DNA of 64,000 bases from Vreelandella arcis (GTDB lineage: Bacteria > Pseudomonadota > Gammaproteobacteria > Pseudomonadales > Halomonadaceae), in contig NZ_FNII01000018.1 in assembly GCF_900103865.1 (NCBI RefSeq), forward strand, positions 1-64,000, read 5' to 3'. The notes beneath the pieces were generated by a model. It saw only the letters and a list, made by a program, of their open reading frames with translations. It made no database searches and had not been told where the DNA came from. Both the position numbers and the translations under genes were made by a program. Positions 47,675 through 57,299 of the stretch are shown here, in pieces (within the stretch, counting starts at the first letter, position 1; each line of letters begins with the position of its first letter).

Positions 47675-47751
47675 AAGAGCACGGCTACCTTTAGGAACGA
47701 CACGTTTTTGACGATGTTACCAATTTCCGCCTCAATCATCAGCTTATCGTC

Positions 47752-48660
47752 TTAAAACTGCTTCCAAGTATTCCCACCGCCCCCCGCCTCGCTTTCGAAA
47801 CCCAGGTTATCCGTGACAAAATCTTCCACCCAGTCGCAACCTTGATTATCGGCGAGGGTGCCGCCATTAACCGTTGCATCTTCATTGGCGCAAACATTGA
47901 TATCGAAGGTTTGGCCACCGCCGCCATTAAGGGTCACGTCGCCACCCGACCAAACAGATCCTTTTATCCCGTCTTTTTCCCCAACCCCCTTGAACGTAAT
48001 TTTTCCCGGTGTAATCAGTGTCAGCTCATCGACATCACCTTTCACATTGGAGTTGAAATCACCTGTGTAAATAAGGGTTACTCCATCCAAACTTTCGTCT
48101 AAGTCGTCTGAAAAAGCACTATCACAATAATATACACCGCCGCGCGTATAACTACTTACATTGCAGTTTTCTTCTACGCTTAAGTCTGCAAAATTCTCTA
48201 CAAGCCAATCAAAGAAACCTTCCGCATCTGTCTCATTCAAGAAAGGAGGCACGCTTTCTCCATCACCAAACCCTCTTGCAACAAAACTCACGGCCGAGGC
48301 TTGTTGAATACGTCCTTGCACCAGAAGGAGCTCATTCCCCTGACTATCCTCGCAAGTCAAGTATCGTGCCGAGCTTTCATCACCCAGGCCCGATATCACC
48401 ATTGCATTCCATTTACTTTCATCTATAGACAAATAGTCGCCAACCAGCTCGTCACAATTACCCACAGATGTTCCTAGGTCATTTCCATCTAAACGGCTTG
48501 CACCGTTTTCAGCCACCATCTGCGCACTCACACTCGCCCGATAATTGCCCGCCAGCCTCTCATTGACTAACGCAGAATTCATTCCGGATAGGCCAATCAT
48601 TAGCGCTCCAGAAAGTAATGCGAGGACGATGATAAGGGCAGCACCCTGCTGTTTAGCCAC
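47752..48660 (-). CDS. pilX: PilX-type minor pilin with Gly-rich repetitive C-terminal domain
   Basis: A 302-residue minor pilin candidate. The N-terminal helix (MAKQQGAALIIVLALLSGAL) carries a Gly|Ala cleavage site and the PilX-type pattern lacking Glu5, then LVNERLAGNYRASVSAQMVAENGA. Unlike classic PilX (about 170–200 residues) it extends with a domain of short repeated strands (GKITFKGVGEKDGIKG, GSVWSGGDVTLNGGGG) resembling a small beta-solenoid, and ends with cysteines. The DNA is AT-richer than the neighbours. It lies 5 bases after pilW. Confidence 0.75.
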   Translation of the reverse strand: MAKQQGAALIIVLALLSGALMIGLSGMNSALVNERLAGNYRASVSAQMVAENGASRLDGNDLGTSVGNCDELVGDYLSIDESKWNAMVISGLGDESSARYLTCEDSQGNELLLVQGRIQQASAVSFVARGFGDGESVPPFLNETDAEGFFDWLVENFADLSVEENCNVSSYTRGGVYYCDSAFSDDLDESLDGVTLIYTGDFNSNVKGDVDELTLITPGKITFKGVGEKDGIKGSVWSGGDVTLNGGGGQTFDINVCANEDATVNGGTLADNQGCDWVEDFVTDNLGFESEAGGGGNTWKQF

Positions 48661-48665
48661 AACGT

Positions 48666-49631
48666 TTACTCCTCGACAGCCTCATCAAGTGAATAATAAG
48701 GCTCTAAAAGACACCAGGATTCACGGCTTTCCTCTTGAGAAGAAAAGTTATTCATCGTGAAATTGCTCGTAGAAAGTACACTCCCTACAAAACTGACGCC
48801 ATTAGAACCGAGGCTGATATTCTGTGCACTCCAGAAAACACCCGAAAGCTGTGCGTTTTGATTATTGGAACCATTCATATTGATGGCATTCTTGGCGACC
48901 AAACCGATATCCACAGTGGACTGATTGTTATTTACTTGAAAAGAAATCCCTTGCTCCGCCATAATTACTTTTCCATTTAACCCTTCAACATCGAAATTAT
49001 TTAAATTGTTATCACAATAAAAAAACTTTTCGCTCGACTCTCGCATTTCACTGGCGCTGCAAGTTTTAAGCACCTCGTCCCTGCCTTGCATACTATCGAT
49101 AAAACTAACTGGTGAAGGAACGCGACTTCCTGCCAGAAACGCATCACCTTCCTCATTACCGCCTGGTAAACAAGAGCGTTTTTGACGTTCCATCGTATGG
49201 AAAGAGAGTGACTCTAAACTTCCATCATCACGTTTAAAATCGAGCGTAAACCGATGGTAGCCTTCTATCGGCTCCCCAGGCGTCAACTCTCCTGCGCGAA
49301 CAAATCTTTCGGTACTACACTCGCCTTCATATAAAGCGAGCCCACCAACAATCGGCTCTCCCGATGAGTTACGTATGGAACACTCATTGGGTATGTCTGT
49401 GGTTTTTGCCAATGTATAGCCTGTTTCGCCCTTCCTGTAGGCATTAACTAGCCTACTGGTCGCAAATATCACAGTCTCTTGTTTTCGATTTAGCTCATCC
49501 ACTTTCTGAAACGTCTGAAAGGTCGTCAAAAAAAGCTGGCCAGCACCTAGAATAATAATGGTGCCAATAGCCATGGCTACCATTAACTCCACAAGGGTAA
49601 AGCCTGTTTGACGTCGAGAGGGCATCATCAT
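48666..49631 (-). CDS. pilW: PilW-type minor pilin with repetitive C-terminal domain
   Basis: A 321-residue minor pilin. Prepilin site TG|FTLVELMVAM with Glu5; cysteine-containing central domain. The C-terminal third is Asn/Ser-rich with repeated strand-like units (ISFQVNNNQSTVDIG; GVFWSAQNISLGSNGVSFVG) that resemble the end of PilX, suggesting a shared domain. The coding DNA is clearly AT-richer than the flanking operon. Lies 3 bases after pilV. Confidence 0.8.
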   Translation of the reverse strand: MMMPSRRQTGFTLVELMVAMAIGTIIILGAGQLFLTTFQTFQKVDELNRKQETVIFATSRLVNAYRKGETGYTLAKTTDIPNECSIRNSSGEPIVGGLALYEGECSTERFVRAGELTPGEPIEGYHRFTLDFKRDDGSLESLSFHTMERQKRSCLPGGNEEGDAFLAGSRVPSPVSFIDSMQGRDEVLKTCSASEMRESSEKFFYCDNNLNNFDVEGLNGKVIMAEQGISFQVNNNQSTVDIGLVAKNAINMNGSNNQNAQLSGVFWSAQNISLGSNGVSFVGSVLSTSNFTMNNFSSQEESRESWCLLEPYYSLDEAVEE

Positions 49632-49634
49632 TCC

Positions 49635-50096
49635 CTAGTAATTATCAGGAAGGCGAAAGGTATAGGTAAACGTTTCTTCAGGTGTATCACTCGCCTCGCT
49701 ACCAAAGCTCACCTCAATTAAAAACTCACAGCTATCCAGGTTATAGCGTTCAGAGTTTTGATCGTAAATGGCGCCTTCAAAATTACGCGTAGGGAGCAGA
49801 CTTTCCTCTTCAAACCAATAACTGTTCCAACCCTGGCTGCCTTCACTTCCTTGCAAAGTTATCGCATTATCCACTGAAATATCTTCGCAACTATCTCCAC
49901 TGGGTAGTTGAGCTAAGGCTGCCCATAGCCTTTCTTGAGCATCTACAGCTGCGAGCGTTACTACCGAACGCTGATAGCCAGCGGAAGCGCTTTGCAACGC
50001 TTTGAGCTGCATGGCCGCCACGCCTACGAGGCCAAGTGATAACACAAGCAGCGCGATCAGGGCTTCGACAAGGCTGAAACCGCGTTGTGACGTCAT
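49635..50096 (-). CDS. pilV: PilV-type minor pilin
   Basis: A 153-residue minor pilin with the short leader MTSQRG|FSLVEALIALLVLSLGLVG and the PilV-typical VAAMQLKALQSASAGYQRS helix continuation. Initiates or caps type IV pilus assembly with FimU, PilW and PilX. Overlaps the fimU stop by four bases. Confidence 0.88.
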   Translation of the reverse strand: MTSQRGFSLVEALIALLVLSLGLVGVAAMQLKALQSASAGYQRSVVTLAAVDAQERLWAALAQLPSGDSCEDISVDNAITLQGSEGSQGWNSYWFEEESLLPTRNFEGAIYDQNSERYNLDSCEFLIEVSFGSEASDTPEETFTYTFRLPDNY

Positions 50097-50656
50097 GAGG
50101 CCACCTTGCGCAGACTGCCGGTTTCGCGAACCCGGATCGTCACCGGGTCGATAGCGTCTTCCGGGTCGGCGGGCGCCAGCGTCATCTCACACTGGCTATC
50201 ACCGTCGCCGCAGCCGCTGATATCGGCATCGCCCAGGCTTTCAAACACCAGTGAGAAATGACCTTCGGGCTGGGTAATATTGGCCGCTTGCCCCACACGC
50301 ATGATGGCGGCATCGCCTTCGTTCTGGGGGCTCTCAGCCCAGTAACACCAGGTCGCGTACGCGTAACGGGGGCCGTCGTCGCCACTATCATTCACTCGCT
50401 CACCATCGCGGCACTCATCGGGGCGACGAGTCGAGATTGGCGTATTGGGCGGCGAGAAGCTGACGGTGATCGGTTGACGCTGCTTGATGGCTTCGCTGCG
50501 CGCAAAGGTCATTACCGAAAGCAGCTGATTAACGTCACCGGCGAGCTGTTGGCGAGCCATAAAGGTAGAAAAGGATGGCACGGCGACCATCATCAGCAGC
50601 GACGCGATGATCAGTGTCAGCATCAACTCAATGAGCGTAAAGCCTCGTTGCTGCAC
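50093..50656 (-). CDS. fimU: FimU/FimT (GspH-type) minor pilin
   Basis: Minor pilin with a GspH domain: QRG|FTLIELMLTLIIASLLMM, then SVMTFARSEAIKQRQPITV, a typical GspH motif, and a cysteine-bearing C-terminal region. I prefer the GTG at 50656, which gives a short leader and starts just after the pilE stop; an ATG at 50698 would overlap pilE by 38 bases and give a leader of 19 residues. Product 187 residues. First of the fimU–pilV–pilW–pilX series. Confidence 0.85.
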   Translation of the reverse strand: MQQRGFTLIELMLTLIIASLLMMVAVPSFSTFMARQQLAGDVNQLLSVMTFARSEAIKQRQPITVSFSPPNTPISTRRPDECRDGERVNDSGDDGPRYAYATWCYWAESPQNEGDAAIMRVGQAANITQPEGHFSLVFESLGDADISGCGDGDSQCEMTLAPADPEDAIDPVTIRVRETGSLRKVAS

Positions 50657-50660
50657 TGGG

Positions 50661-51095
50661 TCACCAACAGTCACGGGGCGTCCTTTCACCGATTGCATTG
50701 AAGGTTATATCCTCAGGACAGCCATCGTCTCGGTCGGTATGAGCTCTAAGGGTGTAACCACCATCTTGGCTTTTTTCCGGCATATTAATGGTGTAATGCC
50801 CCTCTGGCGAGGTAGTCGGCACATCATCGCAATCGTCGTATGAATAGGTTCGGGTGTTACAGCGCTCAAGCGCCGATGCCGCCTGCATCAGCGCCGCGTG
50901 GGCATCGGTGCGCATCGATTTTTGTACGTAGCGGGTATAGCTTGGGTAGGCAATGGAGGCGACGATCCCAATAATCACCAACACAATCATTAATTCAATG
51001 AGGGTAAAGCCGCGCTGGCCGTTCCGTAAAAAACGGCCAGTGGTAAGATGAGAAACATAAGGCACGCGGCTCTGCTCCTGTATTAGTTGACGCAT
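50661..51095 (-). CDS. pilE: PilE-type (pseudo)pilin with long leader
   Basis: A 144-residue pilin-like protein with QRG|FTLIELMIVLVIIGIVASIAYPSYTRYVQKS, typical of PilE/PilA-like minor pilins, and two cysteine pairs in the small C-terminal domain. The leader before the cleavage Gly is about 29 residues, much longer than the usual 5–10, and its DNA forms a 9-bp inverted repeat. No good start lies after the hairpin. In Pseudomonas pilE is last in the cluster, after pilY1; here it is first, 36 bases after ispH. Confidence 0.85.
   Translation of the reverse strand: MRQLIQEQSRVPYVSHLTTGRFLRNGQRGFTLIELMIVLVIIGIVASIAYPSYTRYVQKSMRTDAHAALMQAASALERCNTRTYSYDDCDDVPTTSPEGHYTINMPEKSQDGGYTLRAHTDRDDGCPEDITFNAIGERTPRDCW
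51015..51040 (-). repeat. Inverted repeat inside the pilE leader-coding region
   Basis: CTGGCCGTT (51015–51023) and AACGGCCAG (51032–51040) are exact complements around an 8-base loop. The stem falls 55–80 bases into the pilE frame, before the mature pilin. Confidence 0.55.
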
Positions 51096-51131
51096 ACTTT
51101 TTCAGTATGTCGCAAACTCATACGCTTTGCA

Positions 51132-52124
51132 TTAGTCGCTGGCAATCACCCGCTCACGTAACTCACGCGGCATAGAGAACGTAATGGTCTCCTCGCGGCC
51201 GAGTAGCTCCTGGGGGGTGGCTGCCCCCATGCTTTGCAGGCGTTCGATCACGCCTTTGACCAGCACTTCCGGGGCGCTGGCACCGGCGGTAACACCCACC
51301 CGCGCCACGCCGTCCAGCCATTCGGGGTTTACCTGGTCGGCGTTATCAATCAGATAGGCCGGCGTACCCATGCGCTCGGAAAGCTCGCGCAGGCGGTTCG
51401 AGTTAGAACTATTGGGGCTGCCCACCACCAGCAGTAGATCGCTGTCGGCGGCGAGTTCGCGCACCGCGTCCTGGCGGTTTTGCGTGGCATAGCAAATGTC
51501 GTCTTTGCGCGGCCCCTGAATCTCGGGGAATTTATCGCGCAGCGCGTCGATCACCTTGGCGGTGTCGTCCATCGATAGCGTGGTTTGGGTGACAAAGGCC
51601 AGTTGGGAAGGATCATTTACGTCCAGATTGGCGGCGTCGTGTTCGTCTTCCACCAGGTAGATGCGGCCCCCGTGGGAGGTATCGTAACGCCCCATGGTGC
51701 CTTCGACTTCCGGGTGGCCCTGATGGCCAATCAAGATGCATTCCTGCCCACGCTTGGCGTAACGCAGTACTTCAAGATGCACCTTGGTCACCAGCGGGCA
51801 GGTGGCGTCAAACACTTTCAGGCCGCGCTGCTCGGCTTCTTGCTGAACCGCGCGGGACACGCCGTGGGCTGAGAAAATCACAATCACATCGTCGGGCACT
51901 TCGTGGAGCTCTTCGACAAACACCGCGCCGCGCTCGCGCAACGTTTCCACCACAAAGCGGTTGTGCACCACTTCATGGCGGACGTAAATCGGCGGCCCAA
52001 ACACATCCAGCGCCCGGTTAACGATATCGATCGCGCGATCAACGCCTGCACAAAAACCGCGCGGGTTGGCCAGTTTGATCTCGATGGGATGTGTTTGCTG
52101 CTGTGATTGCGTTTTTGACAACAT
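51132..52124 (-). CDS. ispH: 4-hydroxy-3-methylbut-2-enyl diphosphate reductase
   Basis: Iron-sulfur enzyme for the last step of the MEP isoprenoid pathway. Cluster cysteines are in [21 protein letters not shown] and [13 protein letters not shown] at 52124 was chosen (330 residues; a further ATG eight codons upstream is possible). Follows fkpB as in many gammaproteobacteria, but a 206-base gap with a repeat element separates them, so it may depend on read-through or its own promoter. Confidence 0.97.
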   Translation of the reverse strand: MLSKTQSQQQTHPIEIKLANPRGFCAGVDRAIDIVNRALDVFGPPIYVRHEVVHNRFVVETLRERGAVFVEELHEVPDDVIVIFSAHGVSRAVQQEAEQRGLKVFDATCPLVTKVHLEVLRYAKRGQECILIGHQGHPEVEGTMGRYDTSHGGRIYLVEDEHDAANLDVNDPSQLAFVTQTTLSMDDTAKVIDALRDKFPEIQGPRKDDICYATQNRQDAVRELAADSDLLLVVGSPNSSNSNRLRELSERMGTPAYLIDNADQVNPEWLDGVARVGVTAGASAPEVLVKGVIERLQSMGAATPQELLGREETITFSMPRELRERVIASD

Positions 52125-52187
52125 AAGTAGCGCCTTGATGCAGAGCACCGTTAGATAAATTCAGCCGCCGGCAAGTGGGTCGTTACG

Positions 52188-52333
52188 TAGGGAGCCTCTA
52201 ATTAACGTAATGAGCGCAGGCCAGACAAGGCAAAAATCAGTGAAAAAGCGGAGTTTACAAGTTGTAAATGAGCATTTTGAGCTGATTTTTAACGCCGTAT
52301 GGGCAAGCGCAATAGTTAAGCAGAGGTTACCTA
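52188..52333. repeat. MITE-like dispersed repeat element between fkpB and ispH
   Basis: About 146 bases with imperfect terminal inverted repeats: TAGGGAGCCTCT at the left end against AGAGGTTACCTA at the right end, and further matching positions inward to the AAAAATCAG / CTGATTTTT pair around a TTACAACTTGTAA-type centre. No coding capacity. From memory, similar sequences are scattered between genes in Halomonas-type genomes. The right end includes the TAG stop codon of fkpB (52331–52333). Only one copy seen in this window. Confidence 0.65.
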
Positions 52334-52777
52334 GTGCGTTGTGACCGGTTTTACGTCAAGCACTTCAACGTCAAACGTCAGTGTACGACCCGCCAACGGG
52401 TGATTAAAGTCGACCTCGATCCGATCACCTTCAATGGTTTTGACCACGCCAGGCAATTCCGTTCCCGCTTTATCGGCAAACGACATGACCATGCCGATTT
52501 CGGGCGTTTCATCGCCGAAGTCGTCGCGCTTCAGCGTTTGAATATTCTGCGAGTTATGCTGCCCAAAGGCATGCTCGGGCGTAATCTCGAAGCTGCCCTG
52601 CTGGCCCGCTTGCATGCCCTTAATCGGATGCTCAAAGCCGGGCGGCAGGTTGCCATCGCCATATTGAAAGGTAGCAGCCGTTTTCTCTTTGGTTGAGTCC
52701 ACCACCGTGCCGTCTTCCAGCTTAAGCGTGAAGTGTAAAGTCACTTCCATGCCATCATCAATTTGGTAGTCGCTCAT
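52331..52777 (-). CDS. fkpB: FKBP-type peptidyl-prolyl isomerase (SlpA)
   Basis: SlyD/SlpA-type prolyl isomerase of 148 residues: FKBP strands at both ends with an inserted IF chaperone domain in the middle (AFGQHNSQNIQTLKRDDF). It lacks the His-rich tail of SlyD. Starts 4 bases after lspA and is part of the conserved ileS–lspA–fkpB–ispH series. Its stop codon lies in the terminal repeat of the adjacent repeat element. Confidence 0.95.
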   Translation of the reverse strand: MSDYQIDDGMEVTLHFTLKLEDGTVVDSTKEKTAATFQYGDGNLPPGFEHPIKGMQAGQQGSFEITPEHAFGQHNSQNIQTLKRDDFGDETPEIGMVMSFADKAGTELPGVVKTIEGDRIEVDFNHPLAGRTLTFDVEVLDVKPVTTH

Positions 52778-52781
52778 TGCG

Positions 52782-53342
52782 TTACTCGCTGTTGGAGGGA
52801 GACGAGGTGCGCTGGGCTTTTTTGCGTCGCCGATCGCCCATCACCGATTCCCAAATTAGCCCGACGGCGCCTAGGGTAATGCCTATGTCCGCCACGTTAA
52901 ATGCGGGGTAGTACCAGCCTGCCGCGTGGAACGATAAAAAATCGACCACGTAGCCGTGCACCAGCCGGTCGTAGAGATTCCCCAGCGCACCGCCGATAAT
53001 CAACGGCAGCGCCACGGCCAGCAGCTTTTCATCGACCTTAATGCGCGACAACCACACCGTCAGGCCGATACTCGCGCCAATGGCGACAATCGCAAAGAAC
53101 CAGCGCTGCCAACCGGGATGGTCGGCCAAAAAGCTGAACGCCGCGCCAGTGTTGTGCAGCAGCGTTAAGTTGAAAAACGGCAGCACTTCCAACGGCTGGG
53201 CGTAGTTCAACATGCTGCTCGCCAGATACTTGGTGGCCAAGTCCAGTACGATCACCGCCGCCGCCAGCCACAGCCAACGCAGCGGCCGGTGCATCGGCGG
53301 CCGCGGGTGTGGGTCGCTCACGGTTGAGGCGCTCTTAGGCAT
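52782..53342 (-). CDS. lspA: Lipoprotein signal peptidase (signal peptidase II)
   Basis: Inner-membrane aspartyl protease with four TM helices that cleaves prolipoproteins. The family motifs [20 protein letters not shown] and VVDFL…FNVADIGI are present; the last two contain the catalytic Asp pair. I chose ATG at 53342, overlapping the ileS stop by 8 bases (186 residues); ATG at 53294 is an alternative giving 170. The short Pro-rich N-terminus before TM1 is unusual. Confidence 0.95.
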   Translation of the reverse strand: MPKSASTVSDPHPRPPMHRPLRWLWLAAAVIVLDLATKYLASSMLNYAQPLEVLPFFNLTLLHNTGAAFSFLADHPGWQRWFFAIVAIGASIGLTVWLSRIKVDEKLLAVALPLIIGGALGNLYDRLVHGYVVDFLSFHAAGWYYPAFNVADIGITLGAVGLIWESVMGDRRRKKAQRTSSPSNSE

Positions 53343-56166
53343 AGTAACGAATCTCACCGCTGCCTTCGGGGAGGTTACTGATGCAGCGCCCGCATAGATC
53401 CGGATACTCGGTATGGGTGCCAACATCAGGGCGATGGTGCCAGCAGCGCTCGCACTTGGTGTTGTCGCTGGCTTTGACCGCGACTTTCAGGCTGTCTAGC
53501 TCGGTGGCTTCCGCCTCCCCCGCTTCGGCCAAGGGCTTGAGCGTGACTTCACTGGTCAGCATCACAAACCGTAGTTCATCGCCGAGTTTCTCAAGCGTCG
53601 CGTTAAGCTCGTCGCTGACGTAAAGCGTGACTTCGGCGGCCAGGCTGCCCTTGATCACCTTGGCGTTACGCGCATCTTCCAAGCACTTGTTAACCGCGTT
53701 CTTAACTTCCAGCACCTGCTCCCAGAAGTTGCGGCCCATGCTAGCCTCGGCGTCCAGAGTTTCAAGCCCGGTGTAGTAGGTTGCAAGCAGGATGCTGTCA
53801 CCGCGCTCGCCGGGGATGTGCTCGTAAATTTCCTCGGCGGTGAACGACAGAATCGGCGCGATCCAACGGGAGAGTGCTTCCACTACGTGGTACAGCGCGG
53901 TTTGTGCACTGCGCCGCGCGAGCGAATCGGCTTGCGTGGTGTACTGGCGATCCTTAATCACATCCAGGTAGAAGCCACCCAGTTCCCGGGCGCAGAAACC
54001 GTGCACCTGCTGGTACACGTCCAGGAAACGATACTCTTCATAGGCTTTTTCGATTCGCCCCTGAAGCTGCGCGGCGCGGTCGACCACCCACTGATCCAGC
54101 GCCAGCATATCGCCAAACGCCACCCGATCCTTCTCGGGGTCGAAGCCGTTCAGGTTCGAGAGCAGGAAGCGCGCGGTGTTGCGGATACGCCGATACACAT
54201 CCGCGGTGCGCTTGAGGATCTCGTCCGACACGGCCATTTCGCCGGAGTAGTCGGTCGAGGCGACCCACAGACGCAGAATATCGGCACCCAGCTTATCCAT
54301 CACCGTTTGCGGCACCACCACGTTGCCGATCGACTTGGACATCTTGCGGCCTTGGGCATCCACGGTGAAGCCGTGGGTCAGCAACTGGCGATACGGCGCG
54401 TGGCCATCGATGGCCGAGCCGGTGAGCAGCGACGAGTGGAACCAGCCACGGTGCTGGTCGGAGCCTTCTAGGTACAAGTCCGCCCGCGGGCCGCTTTCGT
54501 GGCCGTGGGGGTGCGAGCCGCGCAGCACGTGGCGGTGGGTGGTTCCGGAGTCAAACCACACGTCCAGCGTATCGGTGACCTTGTCATAATCCGCCGCTTC
54601 TGCGCCCAGCAACTCAGCCGGATCAAGTTTGAACCAGGCGTCGATGCCTTCCTTCTCGACACGCTTGGCGGCCTCTTCCATCAGTTCAACCGTGTTTGGG
54701 TGAAGCTCGCCGGTTTGCTTGTGCAGGAAGAACGGGATCGGCACGCCCCAGTTACGCTGCCGGGAAATACACCAGTCCGGACGGTTGGCGATCATGCTGT
54801 GTAGGCGTGCCTGCCCCCAGGCGGGGGTAAATTCGGTGGCGTCGATACCTTCCAGCGCGCGTTCGCGCAGGGTCTTGCCATCTTTGCCTTGCACGTCCAT
54901 GCCCACAAACCACTGAGCGGTAGCGCGGTAGATCACCGGTGTTTTATGCCGCCAGCAGTGCATGTAGCTGTGCTTGATCGGGATATGCGCCATCAGCGCA
55001 CCCACTTCGCGCAATTTGTCGACGATGTGTGGGTTGGCCTTCCAGATCATCTGCCCGCCGAAGAACGGCAGGTCGTCGGCGTACACGCCATTGCCCTGCA
55101 CCGGATTGAGCATGTCATCGAACTCCATGCCATGCTCGCGGCAGGTAATAAAGTCGTCCATGCCGTAGGACGGCGCCGAGTGCACAATACCGGTGCTGCC
55201 CACTTCGGACTCGACGTAGTCGGCCAGGTACACCGGCGACAAGCGGTCGTAGAACGGGTGGCGGAAATTGATTAAATCCAGCGCCTCGCCTTTCGCGGTG
55301 GCGATCACTTCACCGGTTAGCTCGTAGCGCTCCAGGCAGCTTTCGACCAGCTCTTCGGCCAGCAGCAACAGCCGCTCGCCGGTATCCACCAGTGCGTAGG
55401 TAAACTCGGGGTGAACGTTGAGCGCCTGGTTGGCGGGAATGGTCCAGGGCGTGGTGGTCCAGATCACGATCGCTGCGGGCTTGGGCAATTCGCTCAGGCC
55501 AAAGGCAGCAGCGAGCTTGCCGGCATCTTCCACCGGGAAGGCCACGTCGATGGCGTCGGACTTCTTGTCGGCGTACTCGACCTCAGCTTCGGCCAGCGCC
55601 GAACCGCAGTCAAAACACCAATTCACCGGCTTCAGGCCTTTGAACACATAGCCCGCATCGACCATTTCCGCCAGCGCGCGCATCTCGCCGGCTTCGTTGG
55701 CAAAATCCATCGAGCGGTAAGGGTGATCCCAATCGCCAATGATGCCCAAGCGCACAAAGTCTGCCAACTGGGTTTCAATCTGCGCAGCAGCGTACTCGCG
55801 GCATAGCTCGCGAGCGTGATCCGGCGCCAGGTGCTTGCCGTGGGTGGTTTCCACCTTGTGTTCGATGGGCAGGCCGTGGCAGTCCCAACCCGGTACATAG
55901 GGCGCGTCAAAGCCCGCCAGGTTCTTCGATTTGACGATAATATCTTTAAGAATTTTGTTAACGGCGTGACCGATATGAATGCTGCCGTTGGCGTAGGGAG
56001 GGCCATCGTGAAGCACAAACAGCGGCGCCCCCGCGCGTTCTTCGCGCAGGCGCTGATAGAGGTTCATATCCTGCCATGTTGACACGCGCCCCGGCTCCTG
56101 CTTGGGCAGCATACCGCGCATGGGGAAGTCGGTTTCTGGCAAATTGAGCGTGTGCTTATAATCCAT
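53335..56166 (-). CDS. ileS: Isoleucyl-tRNA synthetase
   Basis: Class I synthetase of 943 residues. HIGH is at 64–67 (NGSIHIGHA), a CP1 editing domain follows, and KMSKS is in [10 protein letters not shown]. The C-terminal zinc finger has CERCWHH and [12 protein letters not shown] at 56166 was chosen ([18 protein letters not shown] is family-like); the frame opens 54 codons earlier inside ribF. Starts 7 bases after ribF and overlaps lspA. Confidence 0.98.
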   Translation of the reverse strand: MDYKHTLNLPETDFPMRGMLPKQEPGRVSTWQDMNLYQRLREERAGAPLFVLHDGPPYANGSIHIGHAVNKILKDIIVKSKNLAGFDAPYVPGWDCHGLPIEHKVETTHGKHLAPDHARELCREYAAAQIETQLADFVRLGIIGDWDHPYRSMDFANEAGEMRALAEMVDAGYVFKGLKPVNWCFDCGSALAEAEVEYADKKSDAIDVAFPVEDAGKLAAAFGLSELPKPAAIVIWTTTPWTIPANQALNVHPEFTYALVDTGERLLLLAEELVESCLERYELTGEVIATAKGEALDLINFRHPFYDRLSPVYLADYVESEVGSTGIVHSAPSYGMDDFITCREHGMEFDDMLNPVQGNGVYADDLPFFGGQMIWKANPHIVDKLREVGALMAHIPIKHSYMHCWRHKTPVIYRATAQWFVGMDVQGKDGKTLRERALEGIDATEFTPAWGQARLHSMIANRPDWCISRQRNWGVPIPFFLHKQTGELHPNTVELMEEAAKRVEKEGIDAWFKLDPAELLGAEAADYDKVTDTLDVWFDSGTTHRHVLRGSHPHGHESGPRADLYLEGSDQHRGWFHSSLLTGSAIDGHAPYRQLLTHGFTVDAQGRKMSKSIGNVVVPQTVMDKLGADILRLWVASTDYSGEMAVSDEILKRTADVYRRIRNTARFLLSNLNGFDPEKDRVAFGDMLALDQWVVDRAAQLQGRIEKAYEEYRFLDVYQQVHGFCARELGGFYLDVIKDRQYTTQADSLARRSAQTALYHVVEALSRWIAPILSFTAEEIYEHIPGERGDSILLATYYTGLETLDAEASMGRNFWEQVLEVKNAVNKCLEDARNAKVIKGSLAAEVTLYVSDELNATLEKLGDELRFVMLTSEVTLKPLAEAGEAEATELDSLKVAVKASDNTKCERCWHHRPDVGTHTEYPDLCGRCISNLPEGSGEIRYYA

Positions 56167-56173
56167 AGTCCGG

Positions 56174-57211
56174 TCAGCCGTCGTTATCATCAGCGGAATC
56201 GCCCGCCAAGAAGGAATCAGAAGAAGCGGTCTCTCGCCCGAGCGGGGCCGAGGCCAGCGGAAATGTTGCGTTTTTGCCAGCGGCGGCGGTCGCAAAGTAG
56301 CGCCGTGCCTGGCGCTGATCGCGCTCAATCTGCGCTTTCAGTGCCTCAATATCGTCAAACTTCACCTCGCCGCGCAACCGCGCGCAGGGCACTACCGTCA
56401 TGCGTTGGCCGTAAAGATCACCTGAAAAATCGAACAGATGCACCTCCAGGGTCGGCCGCGTGGCGCCCACCGTGGGCCGAAACCCAACGTTGGCCACGCC
56501 TAAATGGCGCTCGCCGTTTTCCAGCTCACCAATCACCGCGTACACCCCGCGCAAGGTAAGCGGCTGCGGCAGCATAGGTAGATTAGCGGTGGGCACGCCG
56601 ATGGTGCGCCCCAGTTGCTGGTCGCGCACCACTCGGCCATCCACCGAATAAGGCCGCCCCAGCAAACCCGCAGCGGCAGAGAAATTACCGCTGGCCAGCA
56701 AGGTGCGCACCCGCGAGCTGGAAACACGCTCGTTGTCTACCGTAAAGGTGCGCGTATGCTCCACACCAAAGCCCTGCTCGCGGCCTACCGCTTCCAACAG
56801 GGTAAAATCGCCGCGCCGGTCGCAGCCGAAGCGGAAGTCATCCCCCACCACCAAGTGTTTGACGTTCAACCCGTCGATCAGCACCTGGTCGATAAACTCG
56901 CGCCCGGTAAGGCTACGTAGCGCATCGTTAAACGGCAGGCACAGCACCTGTTCAGCCCCGTGCTTGCCCAGCAAGCGCACCTTTTCGCGCAGCCGGGTAA
57001 GCCGTGGCGGCGCTTGGTCTCCAGCAAAATATTCCCGCGGCTGAGGCTCAAACACCACCACGGTTACCGGCCCGCCTACGCGCGTGGCGTGCTCGCGGCA
57101 CTGCTGTAAAATCGCTTGATGGCCGCGATGCACGCCATCAAAATTACCAATGGTCGCCACGCAGCCCTGCGAAGACGCAGTTAAATTGTGCAAACCTCGA
57201 ATGACCCGCAT
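56174..57211 (-). CDS. ribF: Bifunctional riboflavin kinase / FAD synthetase
   Basis: Makes FMN then FAD from riboflavin. The N-terminal nucleotidyltransferase has [14 protein letters not shown]; the C-terminal kinase has the [11 protein letters not shown] motif following [11 protein letters not shown]. At 345 residues it is slightly longer than the E. coli protein, with an unconserved C-terminal tail rich in Ala and Ser. Between murJ and ileS as is usual. Confidence 0.97.
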   Translation of the reverse strand: MRVIRGLHNLTASSQGCVATIGNFDGVHRGHQAILQQCREHATRVGGPVTVVVFEPQPREYFAGDQAPPRLTRLREKVRLLGKHGAEQVLCLPFNDALRSLTGREFIDQVLIDGLNVKHLVVGDDFRFGCDRRGDFTLLEAVGREQGFGVEHTRTFTVDNERVSSSRVRTLLASGNFSAAAGLLGRPYSVDGRVVRDQQLGRTIGVPTANLPMLPQPLTLRGVYAVIGELENGERHLGVANVGFRPTVGATRPTLEVHLFDFSGDLYGQRMTVVPCARLRGEVKFDDIEALKAQIERDQRQARRYFATAAAGKNATFPLASAPLGRETASSDSFLAGDSADDNDG

Positions 57212-57299
57212 GGCACCTCAGCCGTTTAGCCCGCTCGCCGCTCAATAAGCGGTCGGCAAAGCCTTTGATTATAACGAACCTAGCCGCCGCCGTGCAGCG

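Noticed and set aside
46757..47755. 332-residue open frame on the plus strand
   Set aside because: Antisense to trpS; no family resemblance and no ribosome binding site.
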